NCBI GenBank assembly: GCA_011033025.1
Contig: WFMF01000299.1
Coordinates: 1 to 64,000 of the forward strand
Reading direction: 5' to 3'
Length of the DNA: 64,000 bases
Origin: Beroe forskalii
Lineage: Eukaryota; Ctenophora; Nuda; Beroida; Beroidae
Positions 33,622 through 43,237 of the stretch are shown in pieces; within the stretch, counting starts at the first letter, position 1, and each line of letters opens with the position of its first letter. Position numbers and translations under genes: made by a program. The notes beneath the pieces are model-generated. The model made no database searches. It was not told where the DNA came from and was given only the letters and a program-made list of their open reading frames with translations.

Positions 33622-35375
33622 AAGCAACTACAAACGGTTAGCAACTACAAACGGTAAGCAACTACAAACGGTTAGCAACTACAAACGGTAAGCAACTACA
33701 AACAGGCAACCAAACGGCAAGTTAAACCACAAACGGTAAGCAACTACAAACGGTAGCAACCACAAACGGTAAGCAACCACAAACGGTAAGCAACCACAAA
33801 CGGTGTTAATCACAAACGGTAAGCAACCACAAACGGTAAGCAACTACAAACGGTAAGCAACTGTAAGCAACTACAAACGGTAAGCAATCACAAACGGTAA
33901 GCAACTACAAACGGTGTTAACTACAAACGGTAAGCAACTACAAACGGTAACTACAAACGGTAAGCAACTACAAACGGTAAGCAACTACAACGGTAAGCAA
34001 CCACAAACGGTAAGCAACCACAAACGGTGTTAACCACAAACGGTAAGCAACCACAAACGGTAAGCAACTACAAACGGTAAGCAACTACAAACGGTAAGCA
34101 ACTACAAACGGTAAGAACAAACGGTAAGCAACCACAAACGGTAAGCAACTACAAACGGTAAGTTAACCACAAACGGTAAGCAACCACAAACGGTAAGCAA
34201 CCACAAACGGTAAGGAACACAAACGGTAAGCAACTACAAACGGTAAGCAACTACAAACGGTAAGCAACTACAAACGGTAAGCAACTACAAACGGTAAGCA
34301 ACTACAAACGGTGCAACTACAAACGGTAAGACTATTAAACGGTAAGCAACTACAAACGGTAAGTTAACCACAAACGGTAAGCAACTACAAACGGTAAGCA
34401 ACCACAAACGGTAAGCAACTACAAACGGTAAGCAACTACAAACGGTAAGCAACTACAAACGGTAAAGCGTCCACAAACGGTAAGCAACTACAAACGGTAA
34501 GCAACTACAAACGGTAAGCAACTACAAACGGTAAGCAACTACAAACGGTAAGCAACCATAAACGGTAAGCAACTACAAACGGTAAGCAACTACAAACGGT
34601 AAGCAACTACAAACGGTAAGCAACTACAAACGGTAAGCAACTACAAACGGTAAGCAAGCAACTACAAACGGTAAGCAACTACAAACGGTAAGCAACCACA
34701 AACGGTAAGCAACTACAAACGGTAAGCAACTACAAACGGTAAGCAACTACAAACGGTAAGCAACCAAACGGTAAGCAACTACAAACGGTAAGCAACTACA
34801 AACGGTACAACTACAAACGGTAAGCAACTACAAACGGTAAGCAACTACAAACGGTAAAGCAACTAAAACGGTAAGCAACCAAACGGTAAGCAACTACAAA
34901 ACGTAAGTAACTACAAACGGTAAGCAACTACAAACGGTAAGCAACTACAAACTACAAAGGGTAAGCAACTACAAACGGTTAGCAACTGCAAACGGTAAGC
35001 AACTACAAACGGTAAGCAACTACAAACGGTAAGCAACTACAAACGGTAAGCAACTACAAACAGTAAGCAACTACAAACGGTAAGCAACTACAAACGGTAA
35101 GCAACTACAAACGGTAAGCAACTACAAACGGTAAGCAACTGCAAACGGTAAGCAACTACAAACGGTTAGCAACTACAAACGGTAAGCAACTACAAACGGT
35201 AAGCAACTACAAACGGTAAGCAACTACAAACGGTAAGCAACTACAAACGGTAAGCAACTACAAAGGGTAAGCAACTACAAACGGTAAGCAACTACAAAGG
35301 GTAAGCAACTACAAACGGTAAGCAACTACAAACGGTAAGCAACTACAAACGGTAAGCAACTACAAACGGTAAGCA
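33622..35375. repeat. 17-bp minisatellite, about 100 copies
   Basis: The unit GCAACTACAAACGGTAA repeats almost without interruption, with variants CCACAAACGGTAAG, GGTGTTAAC and GGTTAGC. Variants with CCAC and GTGTTAA concentrate in the first 600 bases, and the last 700 bases are nearly uniform. It ends about 115 bases before PIF1 element copy B. Confidence 0.95.
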
Positions 35376-36572
35376 GTTTTACAAAGCTTCTCCCTGGTCA
35401 CTAAGCTCAGGAGGAAGTCTTTAAATTTTAAGATTTGAAGTTAATTGAAGCTTGTTAAACTGAACGAACATAAAACTAAATGAACATTAATAATACAGCC
35501 GATTTTTGCAAAAATCGGGATGGACCTGGAACTGTTTTATAACAATTCATTTTTGGTTTCAGGGGCTAGTATAGGGTCTCAGGAAACCACAACAGAAAGT
35601 TTAAGATCCTAGCTAATGGGGCGATGGTTTTTGGGCCACGCCCTTTTACGGGTGACGCCTAAGCCCTAAAATTAAAATCTTTATTTTTGTCCGATTTTGT
35701 TGAGTTTGGTGTCTAAATAGGGTATTTTGATACGAGAAAAACGATGGAAATGATATTATTTACTTTTGGGCATGATTTCACGTCCTAAAATTCAAAAATG
35801 TGATTTTATGTTGTTTTTGGCCACTCCGGTAGCCCAGCCAAAGTCAGTATTCAATATCCGAGCAGAGAGAGTTTCTCAACGGTTTCTGATAGATCTTCGG
35901 GTCCTTTATCGGAAAAATCTGCTGCCCTCCCGTGAATCGATGTCCTTATGGGTGCTGGTGCCACGCCTATTTTTCCGCTGAGACACGTATGGGTTTAAAC
36001 CCATAACTTGGCTCAGGAAGGTCGTACAGACTCCGTTTTGGGCTCAAACGAATCGCAATGGCCATGTTTATATACGACTTGTCAATAAACATATGCCCTA
36101 AAATGCTCACAAAGCAAGTTATGGACGAAAAACTGATTTTGAGCCCAAGCGCAAGCCAAAATTTGGCTCTTTTTTTCATAATTTGTGCCAGGAATGTGTA
36201 AATCTAAATCTTGGCTGTATAATCACATTCGTCGCAATAGCAATGTCCTCATTTATATAAAAAACTTAATTATCATGCAATTGCTTACATTTATCATGAG
36301 AATAAAAATACAAAAACTGGGTAACAGACCAAAAGCTGGATTTTGATCACATAAATTGCAATGCAATACCTATCATGGGTTCATTCAGCCTCGGAAATCT
36401 GTATGCTATCAAGTTATTAAAGGTTAACATTGATCAATTACTTTACAATTGAGTTGCTGAAAGAGCCCTGACAGGACTCTAAATATTCCAATGAGGAGAT
36501 CTTTGGCATATGTGGCTTCTTCAAGCCGAACAATCTGCCAAGTTACCAACTAACCAATGTCAGTACACTTCC

Positions 36573-37941
36573 ATGACCGGGGAGCAGCGAGCTTTTGTTG
36601 ATCGGGTATTCGAGCTGATGAATCCCCCTCAACATGAGTTGGCTGATCTCAATGTCAATGGGAGATTCCTATACCTGAAAGCTCTTCTGGTGCAGGCAAG
36701 TCCTACACCATGAACACCATCATAGATCGGTGTCAGGCTGAAGGAATTGGCTACGCTGCAACGGCTATGACAGGTATGGCTTCACTGCTCATCTCCAATG
36801 GTAGAACTGCACATTCTACTTTTGAAATTCCTATCCCCTGTACGAGTTCGAACAAGTGCGACGTCGCACCTGACTCCCCCTGGGGCGAAAGCTCCGGGCG
36901 TGTGAATTTCTGGCATTGATGAAGGATCAATGATAACCATATTTCACACAGATGCCATTGATAGGATGCACAGGGATATTAATGGGAACAGACAGACACC
37001 TTTCGGAGCCAAAGTGCTCGTGATTATGGGTCAGTTTGATCAGACTCTATGTGTTGTCCCAGGGGTGACGGAGGGCGAGGTGCAGAGAACGTGCCTATTC
37101 AGTCATACCGAGTAATGGCCTCTGGTCCGTCGGTATACGTTCACACGTAACATGCGTGCTGATGCCAACAGTCCAAATGTCGTAAGTTGGAATAACTGGC
37201 TAAGTCAGGTCTCTCAGCTCAGGGTACTACACCTCAACGCTCTTCTGACCCCCTCCCCGGGCAGATTGATATCCCTGAGGAATGCCGTTCAATTCATCTA
37301 GATACAGGGGATATAATTGGGGAAGTGTTTGGCAATTTTGAGGAGGATGACAAACGTGGTATTCTTGCACTGCTTAACTACCACACTGACAATATGAATG
37401 AACGGATACTTAGGTTGTACACGGCTTACAATAAGGTTAATTGGGACGGCTACAACCACCTGTAACACCAGAGCAAATGGCCTAAGTGAAATTTGGAAGT
37501 CTTCCTCCTCACAAATTTAACGTTATGGTCGGTGGCATAGTGATGTTGATTAGGAAGTAGGAACCTGGACAGTAGGCGAGGCCTCACAAACGGTGTTCGT
37601 CTTAGGGTTGTTGAGCTTGGCGAGCATGTAATTAAGGTTAGAACTTAGACAGGGGATCACCGGAATTAAGAGGCCTTCATCCCCAAAGTTACTCTGGATG
37701 CCACCCCAGATCAGGCTCAGAGGCTTGGCTTCAACACGAGCTGGACGAAGTTAAGCTTGCCTGGGCTATGACAATCAACAAATCACACTCTCGAGCGTGT
37801 TGGCCTAATGCTACCAGAGCCTGTTTTTGGCAAGGCCTGTTCTATGTTGCTTTCAGCAGAATCCGAGGTTATGATAGCTTCGTGGTTGCCATTGAGCCAT
37901 TCACAATGGTAAAGTTAATGATCAATTTTAACATTTATTAA
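36573..37941 (+). pseudogene. PIF1-family helicase remnant, copy B
   Basis: Same motif series as copy A. MTGEQRAFVDRVFELMNPPQ retains six residues lost from copy A. Walker A is ESSSGAGKSYTMN at about 36677-36715. YAATAMTGMASLLISNGRTA follows, then IDEGSM and PFGAKVLVIMGQFDQTL with CVVPGV. RGILALLNYHTDNMNERI lies near 37360, and WAMTINKS with FYVAFSRIRGYDSFVVAIEP near 37765-37900. Several frameshifts coincide with those in copy A, including the one before Walker B, so part of the damage predates the duplication and these copies were probably mobilised in trans. Confidence 0.82.
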
Positions 37942-38099
37942 CATAATGTGGATTTTGGATGCTGAATGGTCCCAATATTGATTGCAATTTATGTAACCAA
38001 AATCTTGTTTTTTGCTTGATTTGTGTGCATCTTAGCGCAAATATTATTTTCAAGATAGATGTAAACATGATAATTAAAAATCTTTTGAACTATTAAGTA

Positions 38100-38810
38100 A
38101 TTACTTTAGACATTCCTTGCACAAGTTATGAGAAAGAGCCAGATTTTTGGCTTTCGCATGGGCTCAAAATCAGTTTTTCGTTCATAACTTGGTTTGTGAG
38201 CATTTTAGGGCATATGTTTATTGACAAGTCGTATATAAACATGGCCATTGCGATTCGTTTGAGCCCAAAACGGAGTCTGTACGACCTTCCTGAGCCAAGT
38301 TATGGGTTTAAACCCATACGCGTCTCAGCGGAAAAATGGGCGTGGCACCAGCACCCATAAGGACGTCGATTCACGGGAGGGCAGCAAATTTTTCCGATAA
38401 AGGACCCGAAGATCTGTCAAAAACCGTTGAGAAACTCTCTCTGCTCGGATATTGAATACTGACTTTGGCTGGGCTACCGGAGTGGCCAAAAACAACATAA
38501 AATCACATTTTTTTGAATTTTAGGACGTGAAATCATGCCCAAAAGTAAATAATATCATTTCCATCGTTTTCTCGTATCAAAATACCCCTATTTAGACACC
38601 AAACTCAACAAAATCGGACAAAAATAAAGATTTTAATTTTTAGGGCTTACGCGTCACCCGTAAAAAGGGCGTGGCCCAAAAAACCATCGCCCCCATTAGC
38701 TAGGATCTTAAACTTTCTGTTGTGGTTTCCTGAGACCCTATACTAGCTCCTGAAACCGAAAATGAATTGTTATAAAACAGTTCCAGGTCATTTCAAAAAT
38801 CGGCTGTTTT
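38100..38810. repeat. Right terminal inverted repeat, PIF1 element copy B
   Basis: The complement of 35492-36200, with the same internal landmarks as copy A. CATAACTTGGTTTGTGAGCA and GATTCGTTTGAGCCCAAAAC mark the module shared with the foldback element at 43-46 kb. Confidence 0.9.
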
Positions 38811-39051
38811 ATAAACTAAATGAACATTAAACTAAATGAATATAAAACTATAAAAGTTAAATACTATCAGGGAGTTTGCAAAGCTAGCCTCAGTCCTGGG
38901 ACCACTCTCAAAGGAAATCATTTGGGACACCACCTACATTAACGGTTAGATGCTGTTTTGAATTTACTTTTAGTTGCTTGGTTCGGGTAAATCGGGTTGT
39001 TCCTGATTTTATTATCAGCACTTGAAATAATTATAGTAGTCTCATTAGTTA

Positions 39052-39374
39052 GGAGCCATCCATAAAGGACGTCCGCAAAATTTCGGCTTTTTTAGACCCC
39101 TCCCTCCCCCCTTGTCCGCAAACGTCCGCATTTCAGAAACCCCTCCCTCCCCCCAGGACGTCCGCATTTTTCTTAAAAATCTTTTGAGTCATTATTGTGG
39201 GCCCGAAATTTCACGATTTTCTTGTGAAATAACCGTCAAATCGACCAAAATTTCCAAAAATTGCGGACGTCCGCATTTGGCCAAACACCCCCCTCCCCCC
39301 TATGTCCGCAAACATCCGCATTAGCCAGACTCCCCCCTCCCCCCTCATTGCGGACGTCCTTTATGGATGGCCCC
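39052..39374. mobile_element. Harbinger-like MITE, TTA target duplication
   Basis: Ends GGAGCCATCCATAAAGGACG and CGTCCTTTATGGATGGCCCC are inverted, and TTA lies outside each (39049-39051, 39375-39377). A 3-bp TTA duplication fits the PIF/Harbinger superfamily. Inside, CCCCTCCCTCCCCCC tracts and GTCCGCA words recur near both ends. There is no coding capacity. Confidence 0.75.
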
Positions 39375-39397
39375 TTATAGTAGTACCATTATTAAGC

Positions 39398-40525
39398 GGT
39401 TACATGTCGAACTCACGAAGTGGTGACCGTATACCGCAACTTACATGGTCGAGGCGACAGCCGAGACTGTGTAAGTAATAAGTTGGATAATGGACGAGGC
39501 GTGCCGAGTTCATTATCGAAGGTATACGGTCACAGCTGAGATCATGGAACCGGATTATACCCTGACCGGAAACAGCTAGGACCGACTATTCTCCGACCAA
39601 ACAACAGTATTTCTTCTCACTCGGGTCTGACGACCCTCGTCGGGATTCAATGCTTAAGTAGATTTTTGAGTGCTCCTTTATAAAATCAAATTTCATTTTT
39701 AAGCGTATTTGCACTGTAATTTAGTGGAGACCGTATAATAAGCCGTACATGTCGAAGTGGTGACCGTATACCGCAACTTACATGGTCGAGGCGACAGCCG
39801 AGACTGTGTAAGTAGGATAATGGACGAGGCGTGCCGAGTTCATTATCGAAGGTATACGGTCACAGCTGAGATCATGGAACCAGATTATACCCCGACCGGA
39901 AATAGCTGTGAACTTCTATTCTCTGACCAAACAACAGTATTTCTTCCCACTCGGGTCTGACGACCCTCGTCCGGATTCAACGCTTAAGTAGATATTTGAG
40001 TGCTCCTTTATAAAATCAAATTTCATTTTAAGCTTTTTTGCACAGTTATTCAATGGAGACCGTATAACCAAACTTACACGGTCGCTAAAACAAGCTTGGG
40101 AGGGGTATAACCAAACTTACACGGTCGCTAAAACAAGCTTGGGAGGGGTATAATAAGCGGTTACATGTCGAAGTGGTGACCGTATACCGCAACTTACATG
40201 GTCGAGGCGACAGCCGAGACTGTGTAAGTTTGATAATGGACGAGGCGTGCCGAGTTCATTATCGAAGGTATACGGTCACAGCTGAGACCATGGAACCGGA
40301 TTATACCCCGACCGGAAACAGCTGGGACCGACTATTCTACGGCCAAACAACGATATTTCTTCCCACTCGGGTCTGACGACCCTCGTCCGGATTCATCGCT
40401 TAAGTAGATTTTTGAGTGCTCCTTTATAAAATCAAATTTAATTTCAAGCTTTTTCGCACTGTAATTCAATGAAGACCGTATAACCAAACTTACACGGTCG
40501 CTAAAACAAGTTTGGGAGGGGTATA
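39398..40525. repeat. Tandem repeat with three-way-junction fold, three copies
   Basis: Three units of about 340-420 bp begin near 39398, 39740 and 40155. Each has a structured core (39422-39533, 39760-39863, 40175-40278) followed by CAAACAACAGTATTTCTTC or a close variant, CACTCGGGTCTGACGACC and AGTGCTCCTTTATAAAATC. Short extra segments with CCAAACTTACACGGTCGC lie at about 40064-40154 and 40475-40525. Open frames in the second and third units are by-products. Confidence 0.9.
40175..40278 (+). other. Three-way-junction core, best copy
   Basis: Outer stem: GACCGTATACC pairs with GGTATACGGTC. Arm 1: ACTTACATGGTC pairs with GACTGTGTAAGT around a GAGGCGACAGCCGA loop. Arm 2: GATAATG pairs with CATTATC around GACGAGGCGTGCCGAGTT. 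Compensating positions are conserved in the other two copies. The fold is deduced from base pairing by eye. Confidence 0.7.
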
Positions 40526-40626
40526 ATAAAAGTTAAACCATTTATATTACGTACGTACACACGGAGAGGGAATTTCAGATGGCGTTCTCGCGGCATTCTC
40601 TTTGAGATAAGGCGCCTGCATCGTTC

Positions 40627-40755
40627 CGAATGGACTGATCAAATGAAAAACGCACAAAATTGCTCGGCTCGCGCTGTTTAATTTTTGCGCGGACGTCATC
40701 GTGATGTGCGCGTTTTAGTTTTACTTTTATAATTTTCCATTTGATCAGTCAATTC
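40627..40755. repeat. Short palindrome
   Basis: CGAATGGACTGATCAAATG and CATTTGATCAGTCAATTCG are inverted around about 90 bp. AAAACGCACA and TGTGCGCGTTTTA also pair inside. Confidence 0.65.
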
Positions 40756-41308
40756 GAATTTCGATGGACGCGGAACGAATAAGGATGATACCACCTGACA
40801 ATCCTTACTTTAGAATAAGAGGGTTACTCACCGTCACAGTTCTTTTTTCTTCAGAGTACATTGCTGCCGGGGGCAAAGAAGAGAGGCACGAGGTGGCTTT
40901 CCGAGTCATGGCTTCTTGATCTCACTCTCAGGGTGGCTTCTTGATCTCAGAGTGGCTTTGCAAAGGCTGCCACCGCATAGGAAACATGGAACCAATAACA
41001 CCATATCCCTAGCAATTAGGACAGATGTAAGACTCAATGACTCATAATATAGTGGCAGACTGATGCTGATCGCTAAATATTAAAAGTTTAATGCTGGCAT
41101 TGTCAACTTTCAGTTTTTGCAAGGTTTGAGAAGTGACTCACAAGAATTCTATCATTATTAATAATTACATTGATTTGACATCCAAACTACGATATTTTAA
41201 TCACTTTGTTTTATAAAAAGAATTTTACATTGCAATCAGCTCGATTTTAATAAGGTTAAAAGATTAATCTCGAGCACATACTGAAAAGTAGCTCTATAAG
41301 AGTATATA

Positions 41309-42292
41309 AGTAGTCTCACGACAAGTTTTGACCGATTTAAAGGGTAGTACTATATGCGTAGAGTCGTGTTCTACACGCGTTTTATAATTATCATGTGTCT
41401 GTTATGACTTGCAACTTTATTAAATGTAAATCTATGCGACCTTTGTATTTGCGTTACAAAAATGTGCATATCTCCGAGGTTTTTTGAGCAAACTTGATGA
41501 AACTTTCAGGATATTTAGAGCTAGATATGAGCAACATCTCAGTGAAGTTTAGATTCATTTTTGAGCCCCAGAAGCGGAGTTATGACCGAAAAGCCACTTA
41601 TTAAGCGGTAACTTTAAAACAAAACACCAGGTCATTTGTCATATCTCAATTTCTGGAGGTCAAAAATGTTAGCTACTCCAGGATTATATTGGTCATATCT
41701 TGCCCGTAATATCCTGAAGGTTTGATCAAAATTGCTCAAAAAACGGCTGAGTTATGCGCTTTTTGTTTTGTGTAAAGAAGCATTTTTTATTATTACCATA
41801 TAGTAGTCTCACGACAAGTTTTGACCGATTTAAAGGGTAGTACTATATGCGTAGAGTCGTGTTCTACACGCGTTTTATATCATGTGTCTGTTATGACTTG
41901 CAACTTTATTAAATGTAAATCTATGCGACCTTTGTATTTGCGTTACAAAAATGTGCATATCTCCGAGGTTTTTTGAGCAAACTTGATGAAACTTTCAGGA
42001 TATTTAGAGCTAGATATAAGCAACATCTCAGTGAAGTTTAGATTCATTTTTGAGCCCCAGAAGCGGAGTTATATATGACCGAAAAGCCACTTATTAAGCG
42101 GTAACTTTAAAACTAAACACCAGGTCATTTGTCATATCTCAATTTCTGGAGGTCAAAAATGTTAGCTACTCCAGGATTATGTTGGTCATATCTTGCCCGT
42201 AATGTCCTGAAGGTTTGATCAAAATTGCTCAAAAAACGGCTGAGTTATGCGCTTTTTGTTTTGTGTAAAGAAGCATTTTTTATTATTACCAT
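41309..42292. repeat. Direct duplication of a 490-bp element head
   Basis: Copies at 41309-41801 and 41802-42292 both start AGTAGTCTCACGACAAG and end ATTATTACCAT. Internal sequences such as GTGCATATCTCCGAGG and CAAAAAACGGCTGAGTTATG recur in a third copy at 56125-56606. No protein is encoded. Confidence 0.9.
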
Positions 42293-42405
42293 TCGACGGG
42301 CGATGTCCGTCCCTTTCTTCTGACTTGTTGTTGGACAAGGCGCAAAGTGACGTCCAAATGTGGAACGTTGCGCCGCGCGCGCGAGGGTAGGGTAACATCC
42401 TACGA
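42293..42405. mobile_element. Mutator-like MITE copy 1, 9-bp duplication
   Basis: The 113-bp insert (starts TCGACGGGCG, ends CATCCTACGA) is flanked by TATTACCAT on both sides (42284-42292 and 42406-42414). A 9-bp duplication is typical of MULE/Mutator elements. It is absent from the homologous site at 56606, which confirms an insertion. Confidence 0.85.
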
Positions 42406-42477
42406 TATTACCATATAAGGTAATGTGTGCTTGTTGTGTACAGGGTGTGTCTTGTGTACACCGTTCGACTACTATAG

Positions 42478-42653
42478 TACTCAAACTCACCGCAGAAATA
42501 TGATTTAGAGCACTCGGCTCAGCTTCGCTTCGCCTCGCACTCTAAATTATTTAAATGTCTCCAGCTTCGCTGTCGACATTTAAATATTATATAGAGCCCT
42601 GCTCGCGCAGGGCTCTATATGGTCTGCGTGTTCGTCTTACGCCTCTAAAGTAC
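42478..42653. repeat. Cloverleaf repeat, copy 1 (outer stem damaged)
   Basis: Three successive hairpins follow the same layout as at 42838-43018, but the left outer stem has lost TTTAGAGGC. The third hairpin, AGAGCCCTGC with GCAGGGCTCT, is intact. Confidence 0.75.
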
Positions 42654-42696
42654 ATATAAGGTAATGTGTGCTTGTTGTGTACAGGGTGTGTCTTGT

Positions 42697-42807
42697 TCGT
42701 AGGATGTTACCCTACCCTCGCGCGCGGCGCAACGTTCCACATTTGGACGTCACTTTGCAACTGATAGCCATCCAGTCAGAAGAAATAGACGGGGCAACGT
42801 CCGTCGA
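42697..42807. mobile_element. Mutator-like MITE copy 2, inverted, 9-bp duplication
   Basis: The same element as 42293-42405 in the opposite orientation (starts TCGTAGGATG, ends CGTCCGTCGA), flanked by GTGTCTTGT at 42688-42696 and 42808-42816. It interrupts the stretch preceding the second cloverleaf copy. Confidence 0.85.
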
Positions 42808-42837
42808 GTGTCTTGTGTACACCGTTCGACTACTATA

Positions 42838-43018
42838 GTACTTTAGAGGCTCAAACTCACCGCAGAAATATGATTTAGAGCACTCGGCTCAGCTTCGCTT
42901 CGCACTCTAAATTATTTAAATGTCTCCAGCTTCGCTGTCGACATTTAAATATTATATAGAGCCCTGCTCGCGCAGGGCTCTATATTGTCTGCGTGTTCGT
43001 CTTACGCCTCTAAAGTAC
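42838..43018. repeat. Cloverleaf repeat, copy 2 (complete)
   Basis: Outer stem GTACTTTAGAGGC / GCCTCTAAAGTAC (13 bp) encloses three hairpins. These are ATTTAGAG...CTCTAAAT (42873-42912), ATTTAAATGTC...GACATTTAAAT (42914-42950, apex CAGCTTCGCTG) and TATAGAGCCCTGC...GCAGGGCTCTATA (about 42955-42985). All stems are near perfect. Confidence 0.8.
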
Positions 43019-43163
43019 ATATAAGTATACGTATTAGTACAATAAAAAAGGATGATTTGGCTCAATTATTCTAAATCTATAATGACAAATACTTAGCCCA
43101 ACTGATCATCACAAAATGAAAAATTAGTATATTAAACATGCCTTACCTCTCCTATAAAATCTT

Positions 43164-43180
43164 GTCTGACGTCGTCAGAC
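43164..43180. repeat. 17-nt near-palindrome shared with 22065-22081
   Basis: GTCTGACGTCGTCAGAC, preceded by CTT in both places and followed downstream by ACGCCTGAC. Confidence 0.6.
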
Positions 43181-43237
43181 CCATTATTTAAAATTTTAAA
43201 CGCCTGACAAATAAAATCACATTCTTTGTATTATAAT

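Larger units (their letters stand above)
35492..38810 (+). mobile_element. Long-TIR element carrying a PIF1-like helicase, copy B
   Basis: Same structure as copy A: left end AATACAGCCGATTTTTG, right end AAAAATCGGCTGTTTT, inverted repeats of about 700 bp, and AT outside both ends (35490-35491, 38811-38812). At 3319 bp it is nearly the same length as copy A (3337). It sits in a short local repeat of the type AACTAAATGAACATTAA found on both sides. High identity between copies suggests recent spread. Confidence 0.85.

Noticed and set aside
33622..35375. CRISPR-like array
   Set aside because: Units of 17 bp with no unique spacers, in animal DNA. It is a minisatellite.
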